Shown in pieces: positions 56,530-64,000 of a stretch of DNA of 64,000 bases. The stretch's first letter is position 1, and the number at the start of each line of letters is the position of its first letter. The DNA comes from CAVTOO01 sp963736355 (GTDB lineage Bacteria > Pseudomonadota > Alphaproteobacteria > Rhizobiales > Xanthobacteraceae), in contig CAVTOO010000008.1 in assembly GCA_963736355.1 (NCBI GenBank), forward strand, positions 1 to 64,000. The letters are read 5' to 3'. The notes under the pieces are model-generated. The model worked only from the letters and a program-made list of their open reading frames with translations, was not told the DNA's origin and searched no databases. A program made the position numbers and the translations under genes.

Positions 56530-57889
56530 GCGGTCGCGTAGAGGTAGTCCGGCAGCCACAGCGCGATGCCGCGGGAAGATGTAGACCAGCGACCATGGTC
56601 AGGAACACCATGACCGACGAACGGCAGCGCGCCGCTGAAGATGTCGGTGAGCTTCACCTGCGGCGGCGCGACGCCCTTCAGGTAGAAGGCCGCCATCGCC
56701 ACCGGCGGCGTGTTGAACGCGGTCTGCATGTTCAGCGCCACCAGGATGCCGAAGAAGATCGGGTCGATGCCGAAATCGTCGCAGCAGCGGCAGGAAGATC
56801 GGCACGAAGATGATGATGATCTCGGTCCATTCCAGCGGCCAGCCGAGCAGGAAGATGATGACCTGGGTCAGCAGCAGGAACCCGGTCGGCGACAGGTTCG
56901 AGCGACAGCGAAGAACTGCTCGACCACCGTCTGGCCGCCGAGCACGGCGAACACCGCGGAGAACGTCCACGAGCCGATGAACAGATAGCAGACCATCGCC
57001 GTGGCGCGCGCGGTCAGGTAGACCGATTCCCGCAGCATCGCTCGAAGTTGAGCGAGCGATAGGCGGCCGCCAGCACGATGCTGCCGAGCGCGCCGACGCG
57101 CGGCCGCCTCCGACGGCGTCGCAAGCCCGAACAGGATCGCGCCGAGCACGCGACACGATCAGCAGCGCGAGCGGCAGGAACGACGTCAGCGAGCGCCCAG
57201 AGCACCGTCGCCGAACGGAACGTCGGTCTGCTCCTGGCGGCAGCTTCGGCGCGAGCGCCGGATTGATCATCGCGCGCACGATCACGTAGACGACGTAGAG
57301 GCCGGCCAGCAGGAAGCCCGGGAATGAACGCCGCCGCATAGAGCTTGACCGCCGAGACGCCGGCGGTCGCGCGCGTAGACGATCAGCAGAATGCTCGGCG
57401 GGATGAGGATGCCGAGGCAGCCGCCGGCGCAGACCACGCCCGCCGACAGCTTGACGTCGTAGCCGGCCCGCAGCATCGCCGGCAAGGCGAGCAGGCCCAT
57501 CAGCGTGACGACGGCGCCGACGATGCCGGTCGCGGTCGCGAACATCGCGCAGGTGATCAGCGTCGCGACCGCGAGCGCGCCCGGCACGTTCTTCATCGAC
57601 AGCTGCAGCGAGTAGAACAGCCGGTCGAGGATGTTGGCGCGCTCGACCAGATAGCCCATGAACAGGAACAGCGGCACCGCCACCAGCACGTCGCTCGACG
57701 TGACCTCGAAGGTCTTCTGCACCAGCAGCGTGAAGACGCGGTTGTCGAAGAACTCCTGTCCGGCGTGTAGTAGGCGTAGAAGCCGAAGCCGACGCCCATC
57801 GCCATCAGCGTGAAGGCGATCGGAAAGCCGAGCATGATGATGAAGATGAACAGGCCCAGCATCAACATGCCGATTTGCGGATCGGTCAT
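56530..57889 (-). CDS. dctM: TRAP transporter large permease DctM (frame broken)
   Basis: The 12-helix subunit of a tripartite ATP-independent transporter. Read in pieces: MTDPQIGMLMLGLFIFIIMLGFPIAFTLMAMG, DVLVAVPLFLFMGYLVERANILDRLFYSLQLSMKNVPGALAVATLITCAMFATATGIVGAVVTLMGLLALPAMLRAGYD, CAGGCLGILIPPSILLIVYA and FNTPPVAMAAFYLKGVAPP. The C-terminus after WLPDYLYA is uncertain because no clean stop precedes the amidase start. Frame breaks are dense from 56580 to 57380 and near 57765. Its start overlaps the dctQ stop. Confidence 0.85.
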
Positions 57890-58509
57890 GCGCGCAGCTC
57901 CCCTTCTGCCTCGGCAACGGCGATGCGCGCGGCAGATTCCGCCTGCTGCTGATGTTCGCGGATGATCGACGCTTTCGGTCTCCTCGACGTCGTGCAGGCG
58001 CTGCGGCCATTCGCCGGTGCGGATGCAGACGATGCAGCGGATGATTTCGGCGATGCCCTGCAGCAACAGGAGCAAGCCGGTGATCGGGATCAGCGCCTTG
58101 AGCGGAAAGACCGGAACGCCGGCCGGGCTGAAGATGCTGACTTCGCGGAACTGCACCGACATTCTCGGCGTAGTTCCAGCCGGAATACATCAGCGCCGCG
58201 ATCGCCGGCAGGAAGAACAGGATGTAGAGGACGAGATCCATCGTCGCCTGCGTCCGCGGCTTCCACAGGCGGTAGAGCACGTCGGCGCGGACATGGCCGT
58301 TGCGCGACAGCGTGTAGGCGCCGGCCATCAGGAACATCGCGCCATAGGTGATGTAGCTGATGTCGAAGGCCCAGGTCGTCGGCGCGCGCAGCACGTAGCG
58401 CACGAACACCTCGTAGCTGATCGCCAAGCGTCAGCACGAGGATCAGCCAGGCGAAGGCCTTGCCGACCCACGTGCTGAGCGCGTCGATGAAGAGCAGAAG
58501 TCTTGTCAT
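57886..58509 (-). CDS. dctQ: TRAP transporter small permease DctQ (frame broken)
   Basis: Four-helix small subunit, about 207 residues after repair: RLLLFIDALSTWVGKAFAWLILVLTL, ISYEVFVRYVLRAPTTWAFDISYITYGAMFLMAGAYTLSRNGHVRADVLY in pieces, and a C-terminal ITGLLLLLQGIAEIIRC. EVFVRYVL and WAFDISY are the DctQ signature. Extra bases lie near 58425, 58165 and 57970. It lies between dctP and dctM, the usual order. Confidence 0.85.
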
Positions 58510-58617
58510 GCGAGCTGCCCCCGTGGCGAGTCGCAGATTGGATGCCGCCACCTGTCAGAGTGCCGGGCGGCGCAGATGCGCCGCCCGGCCGCATTTGCAA
58601 ACGTGCTGCAGTGTCGA

Positions 58618-59748
58618 TCAGGCCTTGAGCACGCCGGGGAAGTGATGCTCGAAGGCGCCACTTGTAGTCGGTCGAGTTGAGCATGCCGTAGTAGACAACG
58701 CGCCGCACCCAGGCCTTCTGCGAATCCATCACCTTCTTCATGAACGGATCCTGCGCGAGCGTGCGCGATCAGTCCGTCCCAGGCCTTGATCTGCGCATCG
58801 AACACCGACTTCGGCGTGCGCACCACGTTGACCTTGTCCTTGGTGATCAGCTCCTGCAGGTCCTTCGAGTAGTAGTCCATGCGCCTTCCACTCGTTGGCG
58901 GACGAGACCGCCTCGGCGGCATATTGCAGGATCGCCTGGTGCTCGGCTCGGCAGAGCGTCGAACTTGCCTCTGTTGAACATGATCTCGAAGTACTCGGTC
59001 GCCTGGTGGTGGCTGCCGAGCATGTAGTTCTTGGCGACGTCCTGCGCGCCGAAGCGGCGGTCCGAGGTCGGGTTGTTGAACTCGAAGCGCGTCGATGACG
59101 CCGCGCTCCATCGCCGGCACGATTTCGCCGCCCGGAAGCTGCGCGACGCGACGCACCCATCGCCTGGAACAGGTCGGCCGCGAGGCCCACCGTGCGGTAC
59201 TTCAGGCCCTTCAGATCGGCCGTCGCTGGTGATCGGCTTCTTGAACCAGCCGAGCGGCTGGGTCGGCATCGGCATGGCGAAGAAGCTCTTGATGTTGACC
59301 TTCATGATCTGGGTCTGCAGCTCTTCGAACAGCTCGCGTGCCGCCGCCATTGTGAATCCAGCCGAGGCCTTCATTGGCGTTGAAGCCGAACACCGGACCG
59401 GTGCCGAACAGCGACGCGGCCTTGTGCTTGCCGTACCAATAGACCGTCACGGTGTGCGCCGCGTCGATCTGGCCGCCATGCACGCCGTCGAAGCACCTGG
59501 AACGGATGCACCACTGCGCCACCGATGAGATAGTCGATGCGCAATCGGTCGCCGCTCATATCGTTGACGCGCTTGACGTAGTCTTCCGCCATTTCGTTGA
59601 AGACGTCAGCCTTGCCCCACGACCCCTGCATTTTCAGAACTGCCGTCTGGGCCCGGCTGACTTGCGGCATCGCGATGACGGCGCCGCCGGCTGCGGCTGC
59701 CGTCAAGAAACGTCGTCGTGTGGTTTTGTTGTCGTTACGCTTGGACAT
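58618..59748 (-). CDS. dctP: TRAP transporter solute-binding protein DctP (frame broken)
   Basis: The periplasmic receptor carries a twin-arginine signal (TRRRFLTAAAAGG). The mature start VLKMQGSWGKADVFNEMAEDYV follows. PTQPLGWFKKPI, LPGGEIVPAMERGVIDA and FNNPTSDRRFG form the ligand-binding region of the DctP subfamily that takes 2-oxo and aromatic or hydroxy acids, but the ligand is open. Repair of about nine single-base insertions (for example near 59497, 59345, 59228, 59155, 59092 and 58964) yields 366 residues ending HFPGVLKA. AGGGAGG lies just before the start. It heads the dctPQM-amidase unit. Confidence 0.88.
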
Positions 59749-59784
59749 GATCACCTCCCTGAGATGCCCTTGGTCGCATGCGTG

Positions 59785-59809
59785 CCCGCTCTTGGTGCGG
59801 GTCTTTTTT
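59785..59809 (+). terminator. Terminator-like hairpin on the + strand
   Basis: CCCGC and GCGGG with a seven-base loop, followed by TCTTTTTT on the + strand. No + strand gene ends just before it, so its use is unclear. Confidence 0.4.
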
Positions 59810-60021
59810 ATCGGTGATCGTCAGTCAAGAACCGAAGCGACGGTTTGACAAGTGGGAATAATGGAAAGCGGGCGGTGTTGTCGGGAATGTGCGCGAGGCT
59901 GCATCACTTCGCGCGTGCGAGAAGCCCATGCGAATAGCCTGCGCTTTGGATCGCGCACTGCACAAATCGCAAGAGGTCTTGAACTTTAGGCGTAAGCACA
60001 CCGCCGTGAGGACGGCGATCG

Positions 60022-61156
60022 CTACTTCGCGCCCATGCCGGCGCGGATTTCCGCGCGCAGCGAGTTCGATCGGGGTGAGGCCCTTCTTGGTTTCGATGTG
60101 CCAGAAGGTCCAGCCGTTGCAGGCTTCCGCGCCCTGCACCAGAGCGCCGATGCGGTGGATCGATCCGACCTTCTCACCGACAGACAGCGCGCCGTCGGCG
60201 CGCACCAGCGCGTTGTGACGCTTGCGGGAATCGAACAATTCCGTGCCCGGCGAGATCATGCCGCGCTCGATCAGTTCGGAGAACGCCACGCGCGGGGCGT
60301 CGCGCGCGGTCATGAACGGCTTCAGCGAGGCTTCGGGCAGCGGCTCGATCGCAGCGATGCGGGCTTCGGCTTCCTTGGCATAAACGGGATCGCGCTCGAA
60401 GCCGATATAGCGGCGGCCGAGGCGCTTGGCGACGGCGCCTGTGGTGCCGGTGCCGTTGAACGGATCGAGAATCAGATCGTCCGGTCGCGACGACGACAGC
60501 AGCACGCGCGCCAGCAGCGCTTCCGGCTTCTGCGTCGGATGAACCTTCTTGCCGTTCTTGTCCTTGAGGCGCTCGTCGCCGGTACACAGCGGAATCAGCC
60601 AGTCGGAGCGCGCCTGCACGTCTTCATTGGCGGCCTTCAACGCTTCGTAGTTGAAGGTGTAGCCCTTGGCGTCGGCGCCGCGCGCGGCCCAGATCATGGT
60701 CTCGTGCGCATTGGTGAACCGGCGGCCGCGGAAATTCGGCATCGGATTCGATTTGCGCCAGACGATGTCGTTGAGAATCCAGAAGTCGAGATCCTGCAGG
60801 ATCGAACCGACACGGAAAATGTTGTGATAGGAGCCGATCACCCACAGCGTGGCGGCGGGCTTCATCACGCGGCGGCAGGCGAGCAGCCAGGCGCGCGTGA
60901 AATCGTCATAGGCGCTGAAGGACGAGAACTTGTCCCAGTCGTCGGTGACGGCATCGACATGGGAATCGTCGGGACGCTTCAGGTCGCCCTGCAATTGCAG
61001 GTTATAGGGCGGATCAGCGAAGACGAGATCGACCGATGCTGCGGGCAGCTTGGCCATCTCGGCGATGCAATCGCCGACGACGATGCGCGACGAGCGGGCA
61101 GACTCAAAATGTGTGCGGGGCGTCCGTGAGGACGCCCCGCGACGCGACACTACCAT
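60022..61156 (-). CDS. ccrM: CcrM cell-cycle adenine methyltransferase (GANTC), frame broken near the end
   Basis: CcrM methylates adenine in GANTC and ties methylation to the cell cycle in alphaproteobacteria. The catalytic motif DPPYNLQLQ lies near residue 48; HPTQKPEALLARVLL and LDPFNGTGTTGAVAKRLGRRYIGFE give the AdoMet-binding site. The C-terminal CcrM-specific domain (GSIHRIGALVQGAEACNGWTFWHIE) is present. As read, the frame runs 65 residues too far, to 59825. Removing the G in CTC-G-CTGCGC near 60073 gives PIELLRAEIRAGMGAK and a stop at 60022, the expected length of about 377 residues. Confidence 0.93.
61115..61140. promoter_or_regulatory. Perfect 11-bp hairpin in the first codons of ccrM
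   Basis: GCGGGGCGTCC and its exact complement with a GTGA loop. It covers about codons 6-14 of ccrM, and the minus strand continues ACACATTTTGAGTC. It could attenuate transcription or block ribosomes. A GANTC site (61101-61105) follows within ten bases. Confidence 0.6.
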
Positions 61157-61655
61157 GATTCAGAACTCTGACTCAGGCGACGCGGTCGGCGACGCGGGAC
61201 CAACAATCCGACTGGGAGGGATCATGCCTTCGCAAAGTAAAAATCGACTTAATTGCAGTGCGTTTGAAATTGTCGCGTTGCATGCATGCGCGACGATGCG
61301 CGAGCGCGCGCATGCGCGTGCGCTTGTTAACGCCTTGGGCGTTGCGCGCATGCGCAGCGACTCGCACGGACGATTCGATTGCTGCGAACGCATGCGTGCG
61401 CGAATGCGAAACGGTGCGGCTGCGTCGAATGTTCTGCGTGCGTCGCGCGATAAAGATGGTGCATAATGCCGTCGCGGTCACGGAACCGTCGTGGCGGCCA
61501 AATGTTAATGCGCGGGGGACTTTGGCGCGTCTCGCGCGCCCGAACCGCGCGTTTGTGCCACTAGGCAATATTTGCCGGGCACGCTATTTATCGGCAGACA
61601 GACCCTTATTTTCCGGAAAATCGTGTCCGGGGCGGGGGCGTGAACGGAGAGTGCG
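61157..61655. promoter_or_regulatory. 499-base divergent ccrM/YpfJ-like region with GANTC sites
   Basis: It contains GANTC at 61170-61174, 61359-61363 and 61372-61376. It holds the promoters of ccrM (leftward) and the metalloprotease (rightward). From 61270 to 61420 the sequence is alternating GC/CATGC (ATGCGCG, GCATGC repeats), prone to form Z-DNA. A short GC-poor stretch (aaagtaaaaatcgacttaat, 61235-61255) is the best -10/-35 candidate. I see no coding gene. Confidence 0.55.
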
Positions 61656-62615
61656 ATGCGCTGGGATGATTTTCGCCGCAGCGACAATGTCGATGATCGC
61701 CGTGGAGACGATGGCGGTGGCGGCTTTGGCGGCGGCGGTGGCGGTTTCGGCATACCGATGGGCGGTGGCGGCGGTCTCGGCATCGGCACCATCGTCGTGC
61801 TGGGCCTGGTCGGCTGGGCGCTCGGCATCGATCCTCGAATCCTCATTGGCGGCGCTGAAATCCTCACCGGCCCCCCGACGCAGCAGATGGAACGTGCTCC
61901 GGTCAATCCGGATGGCCGCGTCGCGCGCCCGGGCCGGCGCGGAGAGGCGCCCAGCGACGAGATGGGGTCCTTCATGGCCGGCGTGCTCGGCGAGATCGAC
62001 GACCGATGGACCGAGATCTTCAAGTCCAGCAACCAGACTTATCGCGGTCCGCGACTCGTGTTGTTCAGCAACGCCACCAATGGCGGCCGCTGCGGAATGG
62101 CGCAGAGCGCGATGGGCCCGTTCTATTGCCCGCCCGACCGTCAGATTTTCGTCGATACCACCTTCTTCCGCGAGATCGAGACCCGTTTCCGCGGTTGCAC
62201 CGGCCCGGCCTGCCGATTCACGCAGGCCTATATTCTTGCGCATGAGGCCGGCCATCACGTCCAGAACCAGCTCGGCATTCTGTCGCGCGTGCAGCAGGCG
62301 CAGAAGGCCACGGGCAACAAGGCCGAGTCCAACCGGCTTCAGGTCATGGTCGAGTTGCAGGCTGATTGCTTTGCCGGCATTTGGGCCAATCGCCAGGAGA
62401 AGAAGCGCGCGTTCCTTGATCCGGGCGATATCGAAGCAGCCCTTCAGACGGCGGCGGCGATCGGCGACGACACGCTGCAGAAGAAAGCGCAGGGCCGCGT
62501 CGTGCCGGATTCCTTCACCCACGGCTCGGCGGCGCAGCGCCAGCGCTGGTTCATGGTCGGTTACAAGGACGGCTCGGTGCAGGCCTGCAACACCTTCCAG
62601 GCGGCGCAGCTATAA
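61656..62615 (+). CDS. YpfJ-type neutral zinc metallopeptidase
   Basis: The 319-residue protein of the YpfJ/UPF0042-like zinc metallopeptidase family has a hydrophilic Gly-rich N-terminus (DDGGGGFGGGGGGFG), one membrane helix (IGTIVVLGLVGWALGI) and a C-terminal catalytic domain. The zinc site is HEAGHH in ILAHEAGHHVQNQLG, with the Glu-containing helix MVELQADCFAGIWA supplying the third ligand. QIFVDTTFF and a Cys pair in CTGPAC are typical. The start ATG at 61656 precedes RWDDFRRSDNV, the usual N-terminus. Confidence 0.88.
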   Translation: MRWDDFRRSDNVDDRRGDDGGGGFGGGGGGFGIPMGGGGGLGIGTIVVLGLVGWALGIDPRILIGGAEILTGPPTQQMERAPVNPDGRVARPGRRGEAPSDEMGSFMAGVLGEIDDRWTEIFKSSNQTYRGPRLVLFSNATNGGRCGMAQSAMGPFYCPPDRQIFVDTTFFREIETRFRGCTGPACRFTQAYILAHEAGHHVQNQLGILSRVQQAQKATGNKAESNRLQVMVELQADCFAGIWANRQEKKRAFLDPGDIEAALQTAAAIGDDTLQKKAQGRVVPDSFTHGSAAQRQRWFMVGYKDGSVQACNTFQAAQL

Positions 62616-62638
62616 GAATGAGCAAAGCCTCTCCGCAC

Positions 62639-62769
62639 GTCATTCCGGAAGCCGCAAAGCGGCTGTCCGGAATCCATAACCCCTGTGATGGTTATGTTCG
62701 TGGCAGAAGTCGAAAAGCTGCGGAGTATGGATTCCGGGCTCGCGCTTTTCAGCGCGCCCCGGAATGACG
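62639..62769. repeat. Dispersed repeat, family B
   Basis: GTCATTCCGGAAGCCGCAA and GCCCCGGAATGACG are inverted ends; CCATAACCCCTGTGATGG and TATGGATTCCGGGC are inside, as in 16182-16316. Confidence 0.82.
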
Positions 62770-62780
62770 GAGGGTAGGTT

Positions 62781-63329
62781 ATGACGGAGCCAGCACCGCG
62801 TTCCTTCGTGCCGCTCGGCATTGCGGTGCTCACGGTCTCCGACACGCGCACGCTCGACGACGACAAGTCGGGCGACACGCTGATCGAACGCCTGACCGGC
62901 GCCGGTCATAAACTCGCCGCGCGCGCCATCGTGCCCGACGAAATTGAGGCGATCCGCGACGAGGTCGAGGCGTGGATCACTGACGCGGCGGTGGATGTCA
63001 TCATCACCACCGGCGGCACCGGCTTTACCGGCCGCGATGTGACGCCCGAGGCCATCGAGCCTTTGTTCGAGAAGCGCATGGAGGGATTCTCCGTGCTGTT
63101 TCACACGCTCAGCCAGGCCAAGATCGGCACATCAACGATTCAGAGCCGCGCCACCGCAGGCGTGGCCGGCGCGACTTTCATCTTCTGCCTGCCGGGATCG
63201 CCTGGCGCCTGCCGCGATGGCTGGGACGGTATTCTCGCCGCCCAGCTCGATTATCGCACCAAACCCTGCAACTTCGTCGAGATCATGCCGCGTCTCGACG
63301 AGCACCTGCGGCGCGACAAAGCAAAATAG
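62781..63329 (+). CDS. moaB: Molybdenum cofactor biosynthesis protein MoaB/Mog family
   Basis: This 182-residue MogA/MoaB-fold protein adenylylates or inserts molybdenum into molybdopterin. The N-terminus PLGIAVLTVSDTRTLDDDKSGDTL is diagnostic, followed by VDVIITTGGTGFTGRDVTPEAIEPL (molybdopterin-binding TGGTG) and FCLPGSPGACRDGWDGI. The start ATG lies 11 bases after the repeat that ends at 62769, inside GGTTATGACG. No other mo genes are nearby. Confidence 0.88.
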   Translation: MTEPAPRSFVPLGIAVLTVSDTRTLDDDKSGDTLIERLTGAGHKLAARAIVPDEIEAIRDEVEAWITDAAVDVIITTGGTGFTGRDVTPEAIEPLFEKRMEGFSVLFHTLSQAKIGTSTIQSRATAGVAGATFIFCLPGSPGACRDGWDGILAAQLDYRTKPCNFVEIMPRLDEHLRRDKAK

Positions 63330-63346
63330 CGAAGCTCTGGGAATCT

Positions 63347-63931
63347 CTAGTTCGGCTGCTGCTCGCGCGGCGGCGCGATAATTTGCGCGCGCAGCTTGAC
63401 GAGATTTTTGCGCCCAATGCGCGCGATCAGATCGCGTTCGGGGTTGGCGGCTTCCGTGCGATGGCCGCGCAGTGTCTCGTAGAACGATTTGCGGATCACC
63501 AGCCCGTCGCTATTGGTGCGCAGGGGATGCAGCAACGCGCGCAGGCGCGCCGTCACGGTCAAAGGTTCATGCGGATCGGGAACGGACGTGAAGGTCGCCG
63601 CACGCATCGTGCCGTCATGCTCCATCGCTTCGACAAAGCGCGTTACGTCATCGGCCCATCCGGGCTCCAGCACGGCGCCGGGCGCAATGAACATCAGCCA
63701 TGGGCCGCGCGCAATCGACGCGCCCTTGGCGAGCGCCGCACCACGCGGGCCTGAGATATTTTCCAGATGGCAGCCCGCGACATCGGCGATGCGCTCCATC
63801 GCCATGCTGCCGTGGCGATCGACCAGAATGACATCGCGCACGGTGCCATGCGCTGCCGCAGGCACCAGCGCGGCCAGCGTGGACACCACGGGCCAGTCGG
63901 TTGTCTCGGCAGCAATAACGACGCTGAGCAT
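63347..63931 (-). CDS. Family 2 glycosyltransferase-like protein
   Basis: The 194-residue protein has the GT-A fold start LSVVIAAETTDWPVVSTLAALVPAA. DVILVDRHGSMAMERIADVAG follows, then RGAALAKGASIARGPWLMFIAPGAVLEPGW (nucleotide-sugar region, here without a strict D-x-D) and a C-terminal LHPLRTNSDGLVIRKSFYE. It resembles short glycosyltransferase-like proteins of Bradyrhizobium whose activity is unproven. It is convergent with moaB. Confidence 0.75.
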   Translation of the reverse strand: MLSVVIAAETTDWPVVSTLAALVPAAAHGTVRDVILVDRHGSMAMERIADVAGCHLENISGPRGAALAKGASIARGPWLMFIAPGAVLEPGWADDVTRFVEAMEHDGTMRAATFTSVPDPHEPLTVTARLRALLHPLRTNSDGLVIRKSFYETLRGHRTEAANPERDLIARIGRKNLVKLRAQIIAPPREQQPN

Positions 63932-63969
63932 TCTCGTGCGGTCCTCACCGGAAGTCCGGAGACTGCACG

Positions 63970-64000
63970 ATTAGAGCTTTTCCGCCGGTGTGGAAACCGG
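63970..64000. repeat. Dispersed repeat, family D, truncated by the window end
   Basis: TTAGAGCTTTTCCGCCGGTG and GTGGAAACCGG resemble the family D copies at 17283 and 46975. Confidence 0.5.

Noticed and set aside
59785..59809. Hairpin plus T run as terminator of ccrM or dctP
   Set aside because: Its T run is on the + strand, while both genes are on the minus strand, so it cannot serve either as a standard terminator.
61235..61510. CtrA-type binding sites (TTAA-N7-TTAA) near ccrM
   Set aside because: TTAA occurs at several places but never with the seven-base spacing; only half-sites are present.
61258..62679. Rightward 473-codon frame overlapping the YpfJ-like gene
   Set aside because: Out of frame with the metallopeptidase and mostly Arg, Ala and Ser; it begins in the alternating GC tract.
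1..64000. Search for CRISPR arrays, tRNA and rRNA genes
   Set aside because: I saw no regularly spaced direct repeats, no T-loop consensus with a cloverleaf and no rRNA sequence. The palindromic repeats are dispersed, not arrayed.

Overview
The window reads as a GC-rich alphaproteobacterial chromosome of the Bradyrhizobium/Rhodopseudomonas-like Rhizobiales. The evidence is a single gene for a cytochrome b-c1 polyprotein (fbcH type) behind a Rieske gene, a fused anthranilate synthase trpE(G) with a trpL attenuator, a CcrM GANTC methyltransferase, an MbfA-type ferritin/VIT1 protein, and several families of dispersed intergenic repeats typical of this group. I saw no rRNA, tRNA, CRISPR array or complete insertion sequence.

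Layout. Bases 1-2370 are foreign-looking: two hypothetical genes, an AlpA-like regulator and a DUF3631 ATPase. They join abruptly at about 2370 to a histidine kinase gene that has lost its ATPase domain. From 2.4 to 13.8 kb: the kinase, an orphan UgpB-like binding protein, a GIY-YIG protein, a hydratase, a dihydroorotate-dehydrogenase-like enzyme, a RidA/alpha-beta-hydrolase fusion and a livKHMGF-type ABC transporter. From 13.9 to 23.8 kb: glpK, a metallophosphoesterase, mbfA, a Nudix hydrolase, an acetyltransferase, a ZnuD-like TonB receptor with a perfect Zur-like operator, and a secreted protein with repeated modules. From 24 to 31 kb runs a leftward moxR-DUF58-DUF4159-GATase cluster, divergent from DUF1285-nudix-DUF6111-cca. 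From 33.9 to 40.8 kb: a DM13-like/TSUP pair, hemF, trmL, the cytochrome bc1 operon and a dienelactone hydrolase. From 41 to 52.9 kb: trpL-trpE(G), apt, two P-loop ATPases, an M48 peptidase with LemA, smc, a DsbA-like protein and a DUF721 protein. From 53 to 64 kb: mutY, ridA, a TRAP transporter with an amidase, ccrM, a YpfJ-type metalloprotease, moaB and a glycosyltransferase.

Sequence quality matters for every reader of this annotation. Many genes, including ones that should be indispensable (smc, fbcH, trpE(G), apt, ccrM), carry reading-frame breaks. Nearly every break I could reconstruct is repaired by removing one base. The breaks are densest at about 9.1-13.7, 41.3-41.8, 42.9-47.7 and 55.1-59.5 kb, and sparse elsewhere. 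I read these as uncorrected insertion errors, not as gene decay, and I give gene spans across the breaks. Spans described as reconstructed are mine; the uninterrupted reading frames present in the sequence are shorter.

How the genes connect: several neighbourhoods are uptake systems with a catabolic partner (Liv transporter with RidA/hydrolase; TRAP transporter with amidase). Others are housekeeping: respiration, haem, Trp synthesis, DNA methylation and repair, chromosome structure. Visible regulation includes the Zur-like palindrome at 21812-21836, the trp attenuator at 40984-41097, and GANTC sites and a perfect hairpin at the start of ccrM.
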